The notes: generated by a model not told the origin, from the letters alone. 64,000 nucleotides of DNA from Vibrio ichthyoenteri ATCC 700023 (GCF_000222605.1 NZ_AFWF01000202.1:1-64000), one strand, 5' to 3'; positions 1-8,971 are shown, numbered from the stretch's first letter. Numbers and translations: made by a program.

Positions 1-36
1 GCTGGTTTGGTTTATAGTTGCGTAAAACTTTTTCAT
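1..36 (-). CDS. Start of an unidentified gene, cut by the window edge
   Basis: Only the first twelve codons are visible (MKKFYATINQTS), open to the window edge. The ATG at 36-34 overlaps the TGA stop of the upstream recombinase gene in an ATGA arrangement, which normally means one mRNA and translational coupling. The upstream gene supplies no other partner, so this is probably the second gene of the mobile element's recombination operon. If the recombinase is a GmtY, this would be the place for GmtZ. The visible residues are too few to identify a family. Confidence 0.6.
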   Translation of the reverse strand, partial: MKKFYATINQTS

Positions 37-1331
37 CTGTGAGCGTCTCTCATTTGACTACGAACCTCGTCGTCAGAAGGTTTCAAGTAGACTAAACAAC
101 TATCTGGGCTTTTGTGATGCATCGCTTTTTGAATGTTTAGCTGAGAAAAGCCTCCTTGGTTTAATCTGTAACCATAGGAATGGCGATGTGCATGCGGTGT
201 TGTCCCTAATGACTTGGATGGTTCGAGTCCAATTCGACGAACGGCTCTATTATGCTTTTGATTAAAGTTTTTTTTACTCTCTGGGTTACCTTTTGAGTTA
301 ACAAAAAGGAACGGAGAGTCTGAAGTGGGTTTAGTCGAAAAGTACTTTTGTAGTAGCAGAGTGAACTCAACGGCTTTATTTGCCGGATAAAACATGACAT
401 CAAAGGACAGATTACGATTTGTAAGCAAAGGTCCTTTCCAGCCAGAGTAGAGTCTATGGCTTCTCGAATACTCATTCCGTGGATTCAGTCGGCATGTATT
501 AGCCAAGTATTCGTTTCGTTTATTGAAACGTTCATCTGGAGACTTTCCATCACTAGGATGGAAAACAGATATAAGAGCTGCACCTGATTTAGGATCTATT
601 GATATATCATTGGCATATATGTGGAAGCACTCTGACAGCCGTAGCCCACCAAAATGCATCAACATTACGATTAGCTGACTACCATAATCCGGCTCCCCTG
701 AAGCAGAAACAAACCCATGTAGCAGTAAGTCTTCAATTCGGTCTTCTGGAAAGCGATATACCGCTTCAATATCGACTAGATGCCTCTCTGGTCCTCGAAT
801 CTTTCTAACCACTGAGAATTGTTGTCGGGATGGTTTAGCTAAATGATTCAGAAAGCAACGACTGTGCCTCCTGTAGTAAGCACACCACTGCAAACGTTCT
901 TCTGCATAAGTCGAGTATCTTAATGGGTTTAGTTTCGGTAGATCAGTTCCATGTATATTGTCTAGATAACCGCAATAATCCGTAATATGTTGAAGTAGAA
1001 CATTTACGTCCTCATTTCTTCTTGAAGACCAGAACAGTCCCGAACTGTCATCCCCTTCTTGGATAGTGCCAAATTGCAAAGCCTCAACAAATGCTCTGAG
1101 CAATTCTGTTGCCGAAGGAAAGTTACAGACTTGGTGGTCTATAAATTTCAAAAGTTGCTCCATAGCGAAAGTGTTCCTCTCTATCCATGATTGGGACTTG
1201 CTTCGATTAGCATATAAGTATCGTAAATGAGAGAGTAGTAAGCCATTTTCTGTGAAAATTGCCGGGAAGAGAAAAGAAGGTCCAGACTGTCGGGCTTTGA
1301 AATAAACCTTCCTTTTAATCACAAAACCCAT
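33..1331 (-). CDS. Tyrosine recombinase/integrase of a mobile element, possibly GmtY-type
   Basis: A 432-residue site-specific recombinase that should catalyse integration and excision of the element whose end lies at about 1487. The C-terminal half carries the tyrosine recombinase catalytic set: Arg231 in GGLRLSE, His380-x-x-Arg383 in PHAHRHSYG, His405/406 in MHHKSP and the nucleophile Tyr415 in CLVYLKP. The N-terminal 200 residues are a core-binding-like region with no motif I recognise. I chose the ATG at 1331 because GGAGG lies five bases upstream; an in-frame start at 1349 has no such site. Its stop overlaps the next gene by ATGA. The size, the position first in an operon at the element end and the coupled follower resemble GmtY of the gamma-mobile-trio modules known in Vibrio, but that is inference; an ordinary genomic island integrase is the alternative. 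Confidence 0.85.
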   Translation of the reverse strand: MGFVIKRKVYFKARQSGPSFLFPAIFTENGLLLSHLRYLYANRSKSQSWIERNTFAMEQLLKFIDHQVCNFPSATELLRAFVEALQFGTIQEGDDSSGLFWSSRRNEDVNVLLQHITDYCGYLDNIHGTDLPKLNPLRYSTYAEERLQWCAYYRRHSRCFLNHLAKPSRQQFSVVRKIRGPERHLVDIEAVYRFPEDRIEDLLLHGFVSASGEPDYGSQLIVMLMHFGGLRLSECFHIYANDISIDPKSGAALISVFHPSDGKSPDERFNKRNEYLANTCRLNPRNEYSRSHRLYSGWKGPLLTNRNLSFDVMFYPANKAVEFTLLLQKYFSTKPTSDSPFLFVNSKGNPESKKNFNQKHNRAVRRIGLEPSKSLGTTPHAHRHSYGYRLNQGGFSQLNIQKAMHHKSPDSCLVYLKPSDDEVRSQMRDAHR

Positions 1332-1367
1332 TCTGCCTCCACTTAACAATACTAAGAAATCCTTAAC

Positions 1368-1381
1368 ATACTAATTAGTAT
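1368..1381. repeat. 14-bp perfect palindrome upstream of the recombinase
   Basis: The sequence ATACTAATTAGTAT is a perfect dyad 37 bp upstream of the recombinase start, in the space where its promoter must lie. It could be an operator for autoregulation or a recombinase/accessory-protein binding site near the element end. No function is shown by sequence alone. Confidence 0.5.
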
Positions 1382-1424
1382 ATAGTTGATAGATCTTAGC
1401 ATTGCCAACATGAAGTAGATAAAA

Positions 1425-1442
1425 TTCAACCTCAGGGTTGAA
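1425..1442. repeat. 7-bp inverted repeat with 4-nt loop near the element end
   Basis: TTCAACC, then TCAG, then GGTTGAA form a perfect short stem-loop between the recombinase gene and the greB junction. Its place, about 45 bp inside the presumed element end, fits an arm-type binding site for the recombinase or an accessory factor. A chance repeat in AT-rich DNA is also possible. Confidence 0.35.
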
Positions 1443-1477
1443 AGGTGGTTTATCTATAAATAGTATGCGAAATTAAG

Positions 1478-1500
1478 TGGGACTAATATCAGTACAACAA
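1478..1500. other. Junction of the mobile element with greB (attachment site half)
   Basis: Reading greB backwards in frame from its conserved part gives KK (1499-1504), YN (1493-1498) and YQ (1487-1492), matching the family string ADYQYNKKRLRE. Immediately upstream, at 1484-1486, is an in-frame TAA, and homology stops. The break therefore lies at or just before 1487, between residues equivalent to Asp47 and Tyr48 of E. coli GreB. This is the chromosomal side of one attachment site. The direct repeat at the other end of the element is outside the window, so the core cannot be measured. Confidence 0.7.
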
Positions 1501-1834
1501 AAAGCGTTTGCGTGAGATAGACCGTCGGGTGCGATTTTTACGTAAGCGTTTAGAGCAGGTGACCGTGGTCGACTACTCTCCTCAGCAAGAAGGCAAAGTG
1601 TTCTTCGGCGCTTGGGTGGAGATTGAGAACGAAGCGGGTGATTGCAAAAAGTTCCGTATCGTTGGACCGGATGAAATCTATGGTGACGCGAAAGGTTATA
1701 TCTCGATTGATTCACCGATGGCGCGGGCGTTATTGAAAAAAGAAATCGATGATGAATTTGTCGTGCGCACACCTGAAGGTGAAAAAGAGTGGTTTATCAA
1801 TTCGATTGAATACGATACACGGGTTCAGGAATAA
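1487..1834 (+). pseudogene. greB: greB, 3' fragment only; transcript cleavage factor
   Basis: GreB rescues backtracked RNA polymerase by stimulating transcript cleavage. The fragment covers about residues 48-160 of the family, with the conserved stretches REIDRRVR, VDYSPQQEGKVFFGAWVE and SIDSPMARALLKKE. It includes part of the coiled coil and all of the C-terminal FKBP-like domain. The first 47 codons are missing, and with them the two acidic tip residues (Asp41 and Glu44 in E. coli) that act at the polymerase active site. The only possible start is a TTG at 1508, giving 108 residues. The loss coincides with the mobile element's end, so the gene was most likely split by integration; its 5' part may sit beyond the element's other end. 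As it stands the product cannot be a working GreB. Confidence 0.85.
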
Positions 1835-1993
1835 CCATTTTCCCCGGTCATAAAGCGATAATTTTACCTTGCCGTGACCCGTCAGGTGTCACATAGATTA
1901 CGATTGCGTTATTACACGGTAATCACAGCGGTGGATTTTTTACGATTCGCCCTAATATATACCCAAACGCCCTTAAATATAGAGATTCAACGG

Positions 1994-4324
1994 ATGAGCC
2001 AAGCTATCTGTAAACTGATTGCTCAAGAACTGAATGTTCGCCCAGAGCAAGTCACCGCCGCGGTTAACTTAATTGACGACGGCAATACGGTTCCCTTTAT
2101 TGCTCGTTACCGTAAAGAGGTGACGGGTGGATTGGATGATACCCAATTGCGTAATCTAGATAGCCGCTTGTCCTATCTGCGTGAGTTGGAAGATCGCCGC
2201 CAAACAATTTTGAAATCGATTCAAGACCAAGGCAAGTTAAGCGCCGCGTTAGAGCAAGAGATTCAACAAGCGGACAGCAAAACCCGTTTGGAAGATTTAT
2301 ACCTGCCATACAAACCTAAGCGTCGTACCAAAGGCCAAATCGCGATTGAAGCAGGTCTTGAGCCGTTGGCGGATGCGTTATGGAATCAGCCACAAACTGA
2401 ACCAGAAAGTGAAGCGGTGAAATACATCGCGGCTGACAAAGGTATTGCCGATAGCAAAGCTGCGCTTGATGGCGCACGTGCGATCATCATGGAGCGCATT
2501 GCGGAAGACGCCAACTTACTGGAAAAAGTACGCAGCTACTTAACTCGCCATGCGGAATTGGTCTCGCGTGTAGTGACTGGCCAAGAGCAAGCGGGCGAGA
2601 AGTTCAAAGATTACTTTGCGCACAATGAAGCATTGAGCAAAGTGCCTTCGCATCGCGCTCTGGCGATGCTACGTGGTCGTAACGAAGGTTTCTTAACGCT
2701 GGCGATGAATGCCGATCCTGCGCAAGAAGAAGGCGTACGCCAATCCTACTGTGAAAGCTTAATTGCTGATCACTATGGCATTTCGTTGAGCCAAGCGCCG
2801 GCTGATGCATGGCGTAAGCAGGTGATCAGCTGGGCGTGGCGCATCAAAGTATCGATGCACATGGAAACCGAATTGATGGGCGCGCTAAAAGAGCGTTCTG
2901 AAATTGAAGCGATTGAAGTGTTTGCTACCAACTTAAAAGATTTGTTGATGGCGGCGCCGGCTGGCCCTCGCGCCACACTAGGTTTAGATCCAGGTTTACG
3001 TACCGGTTCTAAAATCGCGGTGGTTGATTCAACCGGCAAGGTGCTGACCACAGAAACCATTTATCCGCACTCACCACAAAAACAGTACGATCAAGCGATG
3101 GCTGTTGTCGATCAATTGGTGCGTAAGTTCAATGTTGACTTGATTGCGATTGGTAACGGCACTGCTTCACGTGAAACCGACAGCTTTGTTGGCGATCTGA
3201 TTGCTCGTGGCAATCTGAAAGTGCAAAAAATCATGGTCAGTGAAGCGGGAGCTTCGGTTTACTCGGCGTCTGAATTGGCAGCGAAAGAGTTCCCGAATAT
3301 GGATGTATCGCTGCGTGGTGCAGTCTCGATCGCTCGCCGCTTGCAAGACCCATTGGCGGAACTGGTGAAAATCGATCCTAAATCGATCGGTGTGGGCCAG
3401 TACCAACACGATGTAAGCCAATCAATGCTGGCAAAACGTCTTGATGCTGTAGTAGAAGACTGTGTAAACGCGGTTGGTGTGGATGTAAATACCGCTTCGG
3501 CAGCACTGCTGACTCGCGTGGCAGGCCTGTCTACCACGATGGCGCAAAACATCGTTGATTACCGTGACGAGAATGGTCGCTTTGAAGCGCGTACGACGCT
3601 TAAAAAAGTGGCGCGATTGGGGCCAAAAGCGTTTGAACAGTGTGCGGGCTTCCTACGCATTATGGATGGTAAAAACCCACTTGATGCGTCTTCGGTGCAC
3701 CCGGAAGCTTACCCTGTGGTTAAAGCGATTGCAGAAAAGAACAGTAAAGCGGTTAAGAGCTTGATTGGTGATACCGAGTTCTTACGTGGCTTGCATGCGG
3801 TTGATTACACCAATGATAGTTTTGGTTTGCCAACCGTGACGGACATTATTAAAGAGTTAGATAAGCCGGGGCGCGATCCGCGTCCGGAGTTTAAAACCGC
3901 GACCTTTGCTGACGGGATTGAAAAGGTTTCTGATCTTGAAGTGGGCATGGTGTTGGAAGGTGTGGTTTCTAACGTGGCGAACTTTGGTGCTTTCGTTGAT
4001 ATTGGCGTCCACCAAGATGGCTTAGTGCATATTTCAGCGCTGACGGATCGTTATGTTGCTGACCCGCGTGAAGTGGTTAAAGCCGGTGACATTGTCAAAG
4101 TGAAAGTGATGGAGGTGGATGTACAGCGTAAGCGTATCGCCCTTTCCATGCGCCTTAACGATGAGCCGGGACAAGACAATCGCACTCAGCGTAGTTCTGA
4201 GCCGCGTAACAATCAAAACCAAGCGCGTTCACAAGGTGGTCAACAGCGTCGTCGTGAAGAGCCGGCAGGCAACAATGCCATGGGCGGCGCATTTGCGGCT
4301 GCTTTTGCCAAAGCGAAGCGTTAA
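1994..4324 (+). CDS. tex: Tex, S1-domain RNA-binding transcription accessory protein
   Basis: A 776-residue Tex protein, a conserved nucleic-acid-binding factor linked to transcription. The order is the usual one: helical N-terminal domain, YqgF-like RNase H fold starting near residue 327 ([13 protein letters not shown]), helix-hairpin-helix region near 497-530 ([19 protein letters not shown]), and a C-terminal S1 domain at about 650-720 ([20 protein letters not shown]). A basic, Gln/Arg-rich tail follows. The frame is open 40 codons further upstream, but the ATG at 1994 ([12 protein letters not shown]) matches the family start and length. It follows greB in the order usual for Vibrio; because greB is cut, tex may have lost any readthrough from the greB promoter. 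A terminator follows. Confidence 0.95.
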   Translation: MSQAICKLIAQELNVRPEQVTAAVNLIDDGNTVPFIARYRKEVTGGLDDTQLRNLDSRLSYLRELEDRRQTILKSIQDQGKLSAALEQEIQQADSKTRLEDLYLPYKPKRRTKGQIAIEAGLEPLADALWNQPQTEPESEAVKYIAADKGIADSKAALDGARAIIMERIAEDANLLEKVRSYLTRHAELVSRVVTGQEQAGEKFKDYFAHNEALSKVPSHRALAMLRGRNEGFLTLAMNADPAQEEGVRQSYCESLIADHYGISLSQAPADAWRKQVISWAWRIKVSMHMETELMGALKERSEIEAIEVFATNLKDLLMAAPAGPRATLGLDPGLRTGSKIAVVDSTGKVLTTETIYPHSPQKQYDQAMAVVDQLVRKFNVDLIAIGNGTASRETDSFVGDLIARGNLKVQKIMVSEAGASVYSASELAAKEFPNMDVSLRGAVSIARRLQDPLAELVKIDPKSIGVGQYQHDVSQSMLAKRLDAVVEDCVNAVGVDVNTASAALLTRVAGLSTTMAQNIVDYRDENGRFEARTTLKKVARLGPKAFEQCAGFLRIMDGKNPLDASSVHPEAYPVVKAIAEKNSKAVKSLIGDTEFLRGLHAVDYTNDSFGLPTVTDIIKELDKPGRDPRPEFKTATFADGIEKVSDLEVGMVLEGVVSNVANFGAFVDIGVHQDGLVHISALTDRYVADPREVVKAGDIVKVKVMEVDVQRKRIALSMRLNDEPGQDNRTQRSSEPRNNQNQARSQGGQQRRREEPAGNNAMGGAFAAAFAKAKR

Positions 4325-4360
4325 TTGACGCCAATTAATGAATGCCATTGTGTAAAGTAA

Positions 4361-4393
4361 AAAAAAGCCCCGCTCAAATGAGTGGGGCTTTTG
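4361..4393 (+). terminator. Rho-independent terminator after tex
   Basis: AAGCCCCGCTC and GAGTGGGGCTT pair with one G-U, around an AAAT loop, followed by TTTTG. An A-run on the other side means it may also act on the opposite strand. Confidence 0.85.
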
Positions 4394-4454
4394 TCTTTTG
4401 GTATTCACTGAGTATGGATTCAACCCGTAGGATTTAGACCGATACATATAGCGA

Positions 4455-4925
4455 CTACAACACCGCAATGACCTCTGAAGGTGTGTTTGGTGCCACAGCA
4501 TGTCCATAGTGAAACTTAATCACTACTCGCCGTTTTGCCATTCTTCCTTCGGTTATCGCTGCATCGATTACGCGCTTAGGTAAGCGAAACCGCATTGCGT
4601 AGCCTTTTCCTTGCTGTTCGCTATAGCTGGCTAAAGACAGCAGTTCAAACAACCGATCTAACGGATTATCTGGCGGGTCATGTTGAGGGGCGAGTATCGC
4701 GTTCTCATCATCGGCGCCATAGTTCGGATGTTCAGATGGGTCCCAAGCCGCATTGCGACGTCGTTTATCATCTGAATTGATTTTGCGTTCAGCATTAGTT
4801 CTGGCTGGTGCAACCGTGGCTATAATCGGCTCGCGAATTTTATTATCACGCGCCGCTTGCTCTGTTTGCACGTTAACCGATGGGGCGATAAGTGGCACAC
4901 TCACATTGGTGGGTGACACGATCAT
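4455..4925 (-). CDS. Conserved Vibrio protein of unknown function
   Basis: A 156-residue protein with no motif that gives a function. The first ~70 residues are low in structure and rich in Val, Pro, Thr and charged residues. The C-terminal half is more regular (PDNPLDRLFELLSLASYSEQ, then FRLPKRVIDAAITEGRMAKR) and looks like a folded domain. No signal peptide or membrane segment is evident. I chose the start at 4925 because GAGGAGGT lies seven bases upstream of that ATG, whereas the in-frame ATG at 4958 has no ribosome-binding site. It lies between tex and bioH, convergent with tex and on the strand of bioH; the gap to bioH suggests its own promoter or weak linkage. Confidence 0.75.
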   Translation of the reverse strand: MIVSPTNVSVPLIAPSVNVQTEQAARDNKIREPIIATVAPARTNAERKINSDDKRRRNAAWDPSEHPNYGADDENAILAPQHDPPDNPLDRLFELLSLASYSEQQGKGYAMRFRLPKRVIDAAITEGRMAKRRVVIKFHYGHAVAPNTPSEVIAVL

Positions 4926-5016
4926 AACCGAGACCTCCTCAGCTTCGCCCACTGACATGGCTATCGTTCTGTCAGTTGAATACGTTATCGACTGAGAGAG
5001 TCAAAAATTTAGCGTT

Positions 5017-5838
5017 TTATGCAAATAATTTGTTATTTTGAAACGCGATCACTTGTGCACAAAAGGCATCAGGCTCAGTCATAAAGGGGGCGTGAGAGGA
5101 GTGATTAAAGACAAAGCTTTGGCTATTGGGCATGAGCTTTGCCACCTCTTCGGCCACTTTAATTGGCACTAATCCATCTAAGCGTCCGTAAAGGCGCAGG
5201 GTCGGCACGCTGATGTGAGTCAGTTGAGCGCGATAGTCGAGATCGGCCAACAAGCTTAAACCAGAGAGTAACGACTGTTGATTGGGGGATGGACGAGACA
5301 GTACCGCTTTTTTGAGGCTCTTTACATCGTGGCGCGCGGAAGGGCTGCCCATTGCTTGCAGTGCCATAAAGCGTTCGATGGTTAGCTGGAAATCTTCCAT
5401 TAACTGGGCGGTAAAGGCGTTGAGTACTTTCGCTTGAATACCACGCCAAGGCGCTTGTTCATTATCTTCATCGGCCGGTTGAGCTGCAAAGCAGGGAGAG
5501 CTAGCCACACTGATTAACCCCTGCGCTCGCTCGGTATGATGTAGGGCGATGTGCGATGCGACCAGCCCACCTAAAGACCAGCCAAGCCAAATAGCGCGTG
5601 CGGGCGCATCTTGCAGCACTTGAGCGGTCAAATCTTCCATGGTAGAAAAATGGCTCTGATGGCTCAGACCAAATCCTGGCAAGTCGACTACATGCACACA
5701 ATAGTGTTGGCTGAGTGTTTCGACCGTTTGTTGCCAGACGGCACCATTCATGCCCCAGCCATGCAGTAAAACCAGATCTGGCCCAGCGCCGTGGCTTTGC
5801 CAATGTAAGGCTGGTGGTGTTGTCTCAGATTGTCGCAC
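5017..5838 (-). CDS. bioH: BioH, pimeloyl-ACP methyl ester esterase
   Basis: BioH removes the methyl group from pimeloyl-[ACP] methyl ester, closing the BioC-BioH route to the biotin precursor. This is a 273-residue alpha/beta hydrolase with LLHGWGMN near residue 25 (oxyanion loop), the nucleophile Ser88 in GWSLGG, Asp221 in GRLDGLVP and His249 in NHSSHAP. The 28-residue Asp-His spacing is the same as in E. coli BioH. It is divergent from comF across 67 bp, the arrangement known from Vibrio cholerae and E. coli. The start is less certain than the body: the first ~10 residues are not conserved. Confidence 0.93.
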   Translation of the reverse strand: MRQSETTPPALHWQSHGAGPDLVLLHGWGMNGAVWQQTVETLSQHYCVHVVDLPGFGLSHQSHFSTMEDLTAQVLQDAPARAIWLGWSLGGLVASHIALHHTERAQGLISVASSPCFAAQPADEDNEQAPWRGIQAKVLNAFTAQLMEDFQLTIERFMALQAMGSPSARHDVKSLKKAVLSRPSPNQQSLLSGLSLLADLDYRAQLTHISVPTLRLYGRLDGLVPIKVAEEVAKLMPNSQSFVFNHSSHAPFMTEPDAFCAQVIAFQNNKLFA

Positions 5839-5905
5839 TTATTTCATCCTTCCAGTTGCTGGCTACGCGGCATTATCAGCTAAACCCTTGCCGTTAAGTG
5901 TGCTT

Positions 5906-6613
5906 ATGTTAACTCAATGGTGGCAGAAAAACAGACAGCGGATGATTGCGCATTATTGTCAGCATTGTCTGTTGCCAATCGAAGTGCGCGACCCAACCTG
6001 TTTAGCGCCATGGCTCTTATGCCAAAGTTGTCTTGCAATGCTGAGCATACAAGCTCGTTGTGATTGTTGTGGTATGACAACCCTGCAACCGGTGACCCAA
6101 TGTGGTCGATGTTTATCCCATCCTCCACCTTGGCAGCGGCTCTATTGTGTTGGCGATTACACACCGCCCCTGTCGGACTATGTACAGCAGCTCAAATTTT
6201 CGCGGCAATTGCACTATGTCGAACTGTTGGCTGAGCTATTAGCATTGCGGATTGACCCCAATACTCAGATGATTACTTTTGTGCCTTTGCATTGGCGTCG
6301 TCAGTTGTGGCGCGGTTTCAATCAAAGTGAATTGTTAGCGCAAGCATTAGCTCAGCGACTTTCTTTGCCTTGTGAGTCCCTGTTTAAGCGCACTCGAGTC
6401 ACGGATGCCCAGCGAGGAATGGATCGCAAGCAACGCCAACGTAATTTACGTGGTGCATTCCAATTGACTCAATCAGTGCAAGGCGTTGAATCGGTAGCGA
6501 TTGTCGATGATGTGGTGACCACAGGGAGTACCGTGCAGCAATTATGCAAATTACTACTTGATGCTGGAGTAAAAAGTGTTGATATTTACTGTATCTGCCG
6601 CACTCCTGAATGA
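5906..6613 (+). CDS. comF: ComF family protein, DNA uptake/transformation
   Basis: A 235-residue ComF-type protein, needed for natural transformation in Vibrio and related bacteria and acting in the cytoplasm on incoming single-stranded DNA. The N-terminus has two Cys pairs spaced as zinc knuckles (CQHC near residue 18, then CQSC, CDCC and CGRC). The C-terminal half is a phosphoribosyltransferase fold with the PRPP loop VAIVDDVVTTGST at about 197-209. The frame is open to 5750, inside bioH on the other strand, but the ATG at 5906 (MLTQWWQKN) gives the family length. It is divergently transcribed from bioH. Confidence 0.9.
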   Translation: MLTQWWQKNRQRMIAHYCQHCLLPIEVRDPTCLAPWLLCQSCLAMLSIQARCDCCGMTTLQPVTQCGRCLSHPPPWQRLYCVGDYTPPLSDYVQQLKFSRQLHYVELLAELLALRIDPNTQMITFVPLHWRRQLWRGFNQSELLAQALAQRLSLPCESLFKRTRVTDAQRGMDRKQRQRNLRGAFQLTQSVQGVESVAIVDDVVTTGSTVQQLCKLLLDAGVKSVDIYCICRTPE

Positions 6614-6720
6614 TTCGGTTATAGCTAAGCATGATCAATTATGCGTAAAAGGCTAGATCTCAGAATTTTCAGGAGTAGAATGGTGAACAAATAGCCTACA
6701 AAATTACTCAGGTATTCGTC

Positions 6721-7308
6721 GTGTCAAATACAATTACTATTACTGAAAGCGCTCAAGAACACTTTGCCAAGTTGCTTGCACAGCAGCCTGAAGGCACTAA
6801 CATTCGTGTGTTCGTGGTAAATCCAGGAACTCAAAATGCTGAGTGCGGTGTTTCTTACTGTCCGCCAGAAGCTGTAGAAGCTACTGATACTGAACTGACA
6901 TTCCCAGCGATATCTGCATACGTAGATGAGCTAAGCCTGCCATTTTTAGACGATGCAGAAATTGATTATGTAACTGATAAGATGGGTTCACAGCTAACAT
7001 TGAAAGCACCAAACGCCAAAATGCGTAAAGTGGCTGATGATGCTCCGCTGGTAGAGCGTGTTGAATACGCAATTCAAACCCAAGTTAACCCACAATTGGC
7101 TGGTCACGGTGGTCACGTGAGCTTAGTTGAGATCACTGAAGAAGGCGTAGCGATAGTTGCCTTTGGTGGCGGTTGTAACGGTTGTTCAATGGTTGATGTG
7201 ACATTGAAAGATGGCATCGAAAAAGAACTTCTTCAACAGTTCGAAGGTGAGTTGTCTGCTGTTCGCGATGCGACCGAGCACGACCGTGGTGAGCACTCTT
7301 ACTACTAA
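6721..7308 (+). CDS. nfuA: NfuA, Fe-S cluster carrier
   Basis: NfuA carries [4Fe-4S] clusters to apo-enzymes and helps repair them under stress. It is a 195-residue two-domain protein: an A-type-like N-terminal domain ([19 protein letters not shown]) that lacks the full ligand set, and a C-terminal Nfu domain with the cluster-binding Cys152-x-x-Cys155 in GGGCNGCSM. The family C-terminus GEHSYY is exact. The start is a GTG at 6721, adding a few residues relative to E. coli NfuA (191). It stands alone, with its own terminator. Confidence 0.95.
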   Translation: MSNTITITESAQEHFAKLLAQQPEGTNIRVFVVNPGTQNAECGVSYCPPEAVEATDTELTFPAISAYVDELSLPFLDDAEIDYVTDKMGSQLTLKAPNAKMRKVADDAPLVERVEYAIQTQVNPQLAGHGGHVSLVEITEEGVAIVAFGGGCNGCSMVDVTLKDGIEKELLQQFEGELSAVRDATEHDRGEHSYY

Positions 7309-7338
7309 TATCACTCGTGTGATGACAGAACACTATCT

Positions 7339-7366
7339 AAATGGGGCTCTTTGAGCTCCATTTTTG
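7339..7366 (+). terminator. Terminator after nfuA
   Basis: ATGGGGCTC, a TTT loop and GAGCTCCAT form a nine-pair stem with one G-U, followed by TTTTTG. Confidence 0.8.
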
Positions 7367-7569
7367 TATCTATCTCTCCGCTATTGCTCCTCTGTTATGC
7401 GCGTAGTTATACCGAGATAAATGAGCTTGTTTGAGCTTTGTGACTCGCTAGTGCAGGGATATATGTTGCGACTAGTTCGGTTTTATACAAATAAGATCGC
7501 CGAGAAACTGGTCTAACGTATTGTCTTCTCATATATTAAGAATCTATTGCTTAGAGAAGGAGAAACATT

Positions 7570-8118
7570 GTGGCCAAACGGACACCACCAGAAATTCTGG
7601 CTAAGCAGACAGTCGCACAATCTCGACTGTTTTCAATTGAAGCGCTTGATTTGCGTTTTAGTAACGGCGAAGAGCGCACCTATGAGCGCATGCGCCCCAG
7701 TGGCCGACATGCGGTGATGATTGTACCTGTCACCGAGCAGGGTGATTTATTGCTGGTACGTGAATACGCGGCTGGCACTGAGCGCTACGAGTTGGGCTTT
7801 CCTAAAGGATTGATTGATCCAGGTGAAAGTGCGATTGAGGCGGCTAACCGAGAGCTAAAAGAAGAGATCGGTTTTGGCGCTGAACAATTGGTAGCACTAA
7901 AAGAAGTGGTTTTGGCGCCGTCATACTTTTCAAGCAAGATGACGTTGTTTATTGGTCAAAATCTCTATGCAGAGCAGTTAGTTGGTGATGAACCTGAACC
8001 GCTAGAAGTCGTGCGTTGGCCATTGGCTCAAGCAGAAGAATTGCTCACCCATCTCGATTTTTGTGAAGCGCGCAGTATTACGGCATTGATGCTTGCCCTG
8101 CGATATTTAAAATCATAA
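7570..8118 (+). CDS. nudE: NudE, ADP-compound Nudix hydrolase
   Basis: NudE hydrolyses ADP-linked compounds such as ADP-ribose, Ap3A and NADH. The 182-residue protein has a complete Nudix box: Gly80, Glu86, Arg94-Glu95-Leu96, Glu98-Glu99 and Gly101, within GLIDPGESAIEAANRELKEE. The start is a GTG preceded by AGAAGGAG. It is followed 25 bp later by cysQ on the same strand, the usual pairing in Vibrio, so the two probably share an mRNA devoted to clearing by-product nucleotides. Confidence 0.94.
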   Translation: MAKRTPPEILAKQTVAQSRLFSIEALDLRFSNGEERTYERMRPSGRHAVMIVPVTEQGDLLLVREYAAGTERYELGFPKGLIDPGESAIEAANRELKEEIGFGAEQLVALKEVVLAPSYFSSKMTLFIGQNLYAEQLVGDEPEPLEVVRWPLAQAEELLTHLDFCEARSITALMLALRYLKS

Positions 8119-8143
8119 TAAGTGCATAGCCCAAGGAACTATT

Positions 8144-8971
8144 ATGCCAATAAGCCCCGATCTTTCTCATCATCTTCCTGCGGTCATTGATATTGCTCGC
8201 ACTGCAGGTCAGTTGATTTTAGATATTTATCAGACCAAACAGTATGAAGCGTATACCAAAAGTGACTCCACGCCAGTCACCAGCGCCGATCTTGCTGCGC
8301 ATAAGTTTATCGTTGAAAAACTGTCTGAACTGACGCCGGATATTCCGGTGTTGTCGGAGGAAGCGGCAGATATTAGCTTAGAGCAACGTTCACAGTGGGA
8401 TCGCTACTGGCTGGTGGACCCACTCGATGGGACGCAAGAGTTTATCGCGCGCAGTGGTGATTTTGCCACCATCATAGCCTTAATTGAAAATAATAAACCG
8501 ATCATGGGTGTGGTGTATGGGCCGGTTTCCGGCGTGACTTACTATGCTTACCAAGGCAAAGGCGCGTGGAAAATTCCGGATATGAGCGAAAATGTTCGTA
8601 TCACGACCCATAAACATCAAGGCCCGCAGCAACCTATCGCCATCGCGATCAGTCGTCGTCAAGATATCAACCGTATTACCGATCGCATGAGTAGCGCATG
8701 GAACTATGATTTAGTGCCGTTAGGTTCGGCCGCATTGAAAGCTTGTTTGGTTGCTGAGGGCGCGGTGGATTGTTACTTACGTCTAGGTCCTACTGGTGAG
8801 TGGGATACCGCAGCCACGCAATGTATTGTTGAAGAAGCGGGTGGGCGTATTCTCAGCACCTTGCTTGAACCGCTCTCTTACAACGAACGTGATACGTTAG
8901 AGAACCCTAATTTTATCGTGCTTGGTGATGAGCAGTTGCCGTGGCACGATATTCTATTGGTCAAAGACTAA
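8144..8971 (+). CDS. cysQ: CysQ, 3'(2'),5'-bisphosphate nucleotidase
   Basis: CysQ dephosphorylates 3'-phosphoadenosine 5'-phosphate left by sulfate reduction. The 275-residue protein belongs to the inositol monophosphatase fold family: metal ligands Glu72-Glu73 in LSEEAA, the motif Asp92-Pro-Leu-Asp95-Gly-Thr in WLVDPLDGTQEF, and the second motif GEWDTAATQ near residue 220. A possible ribosome-binding site (CAAGGAAC) precedes the ATG. It lies downstream of nudE in a likely two-gene operon and is closed by a terminator. Confidence 0.94.
   Translation: MPISPDLSHHLPAVIDIARTAGQLILDIYQTKQYEAYTKSDSTPVTSADLAAHKFIVEKLSELTPDIPVLSEEAADISLEQRSQWDRYWLVDPLDGTQEFIARSGDFATIIALIENNKPIMGVVYGPVSGVTYYAYQGKGAWKIPDMSENVRITTHKHQGPQQPIAIAISRRQDINRITDRMSSAWNYDLVPLGSAALKACLVAEGAVDCYLRLGPTGEWDTAATQCIVEEAGGRILSTLLEPLSYNERDTLENPNFIVLGDEQLPWHDILLVKD

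Noticed and set aside
1508-1834. The greB fragment as a functional short gene from a TTG start
   Set aside because: Homology begins before the TTG and is cut by an in-frame stop at 1484; the residues needed for cleavage activity are gone and no ribosome-binding site precedes the TTG.
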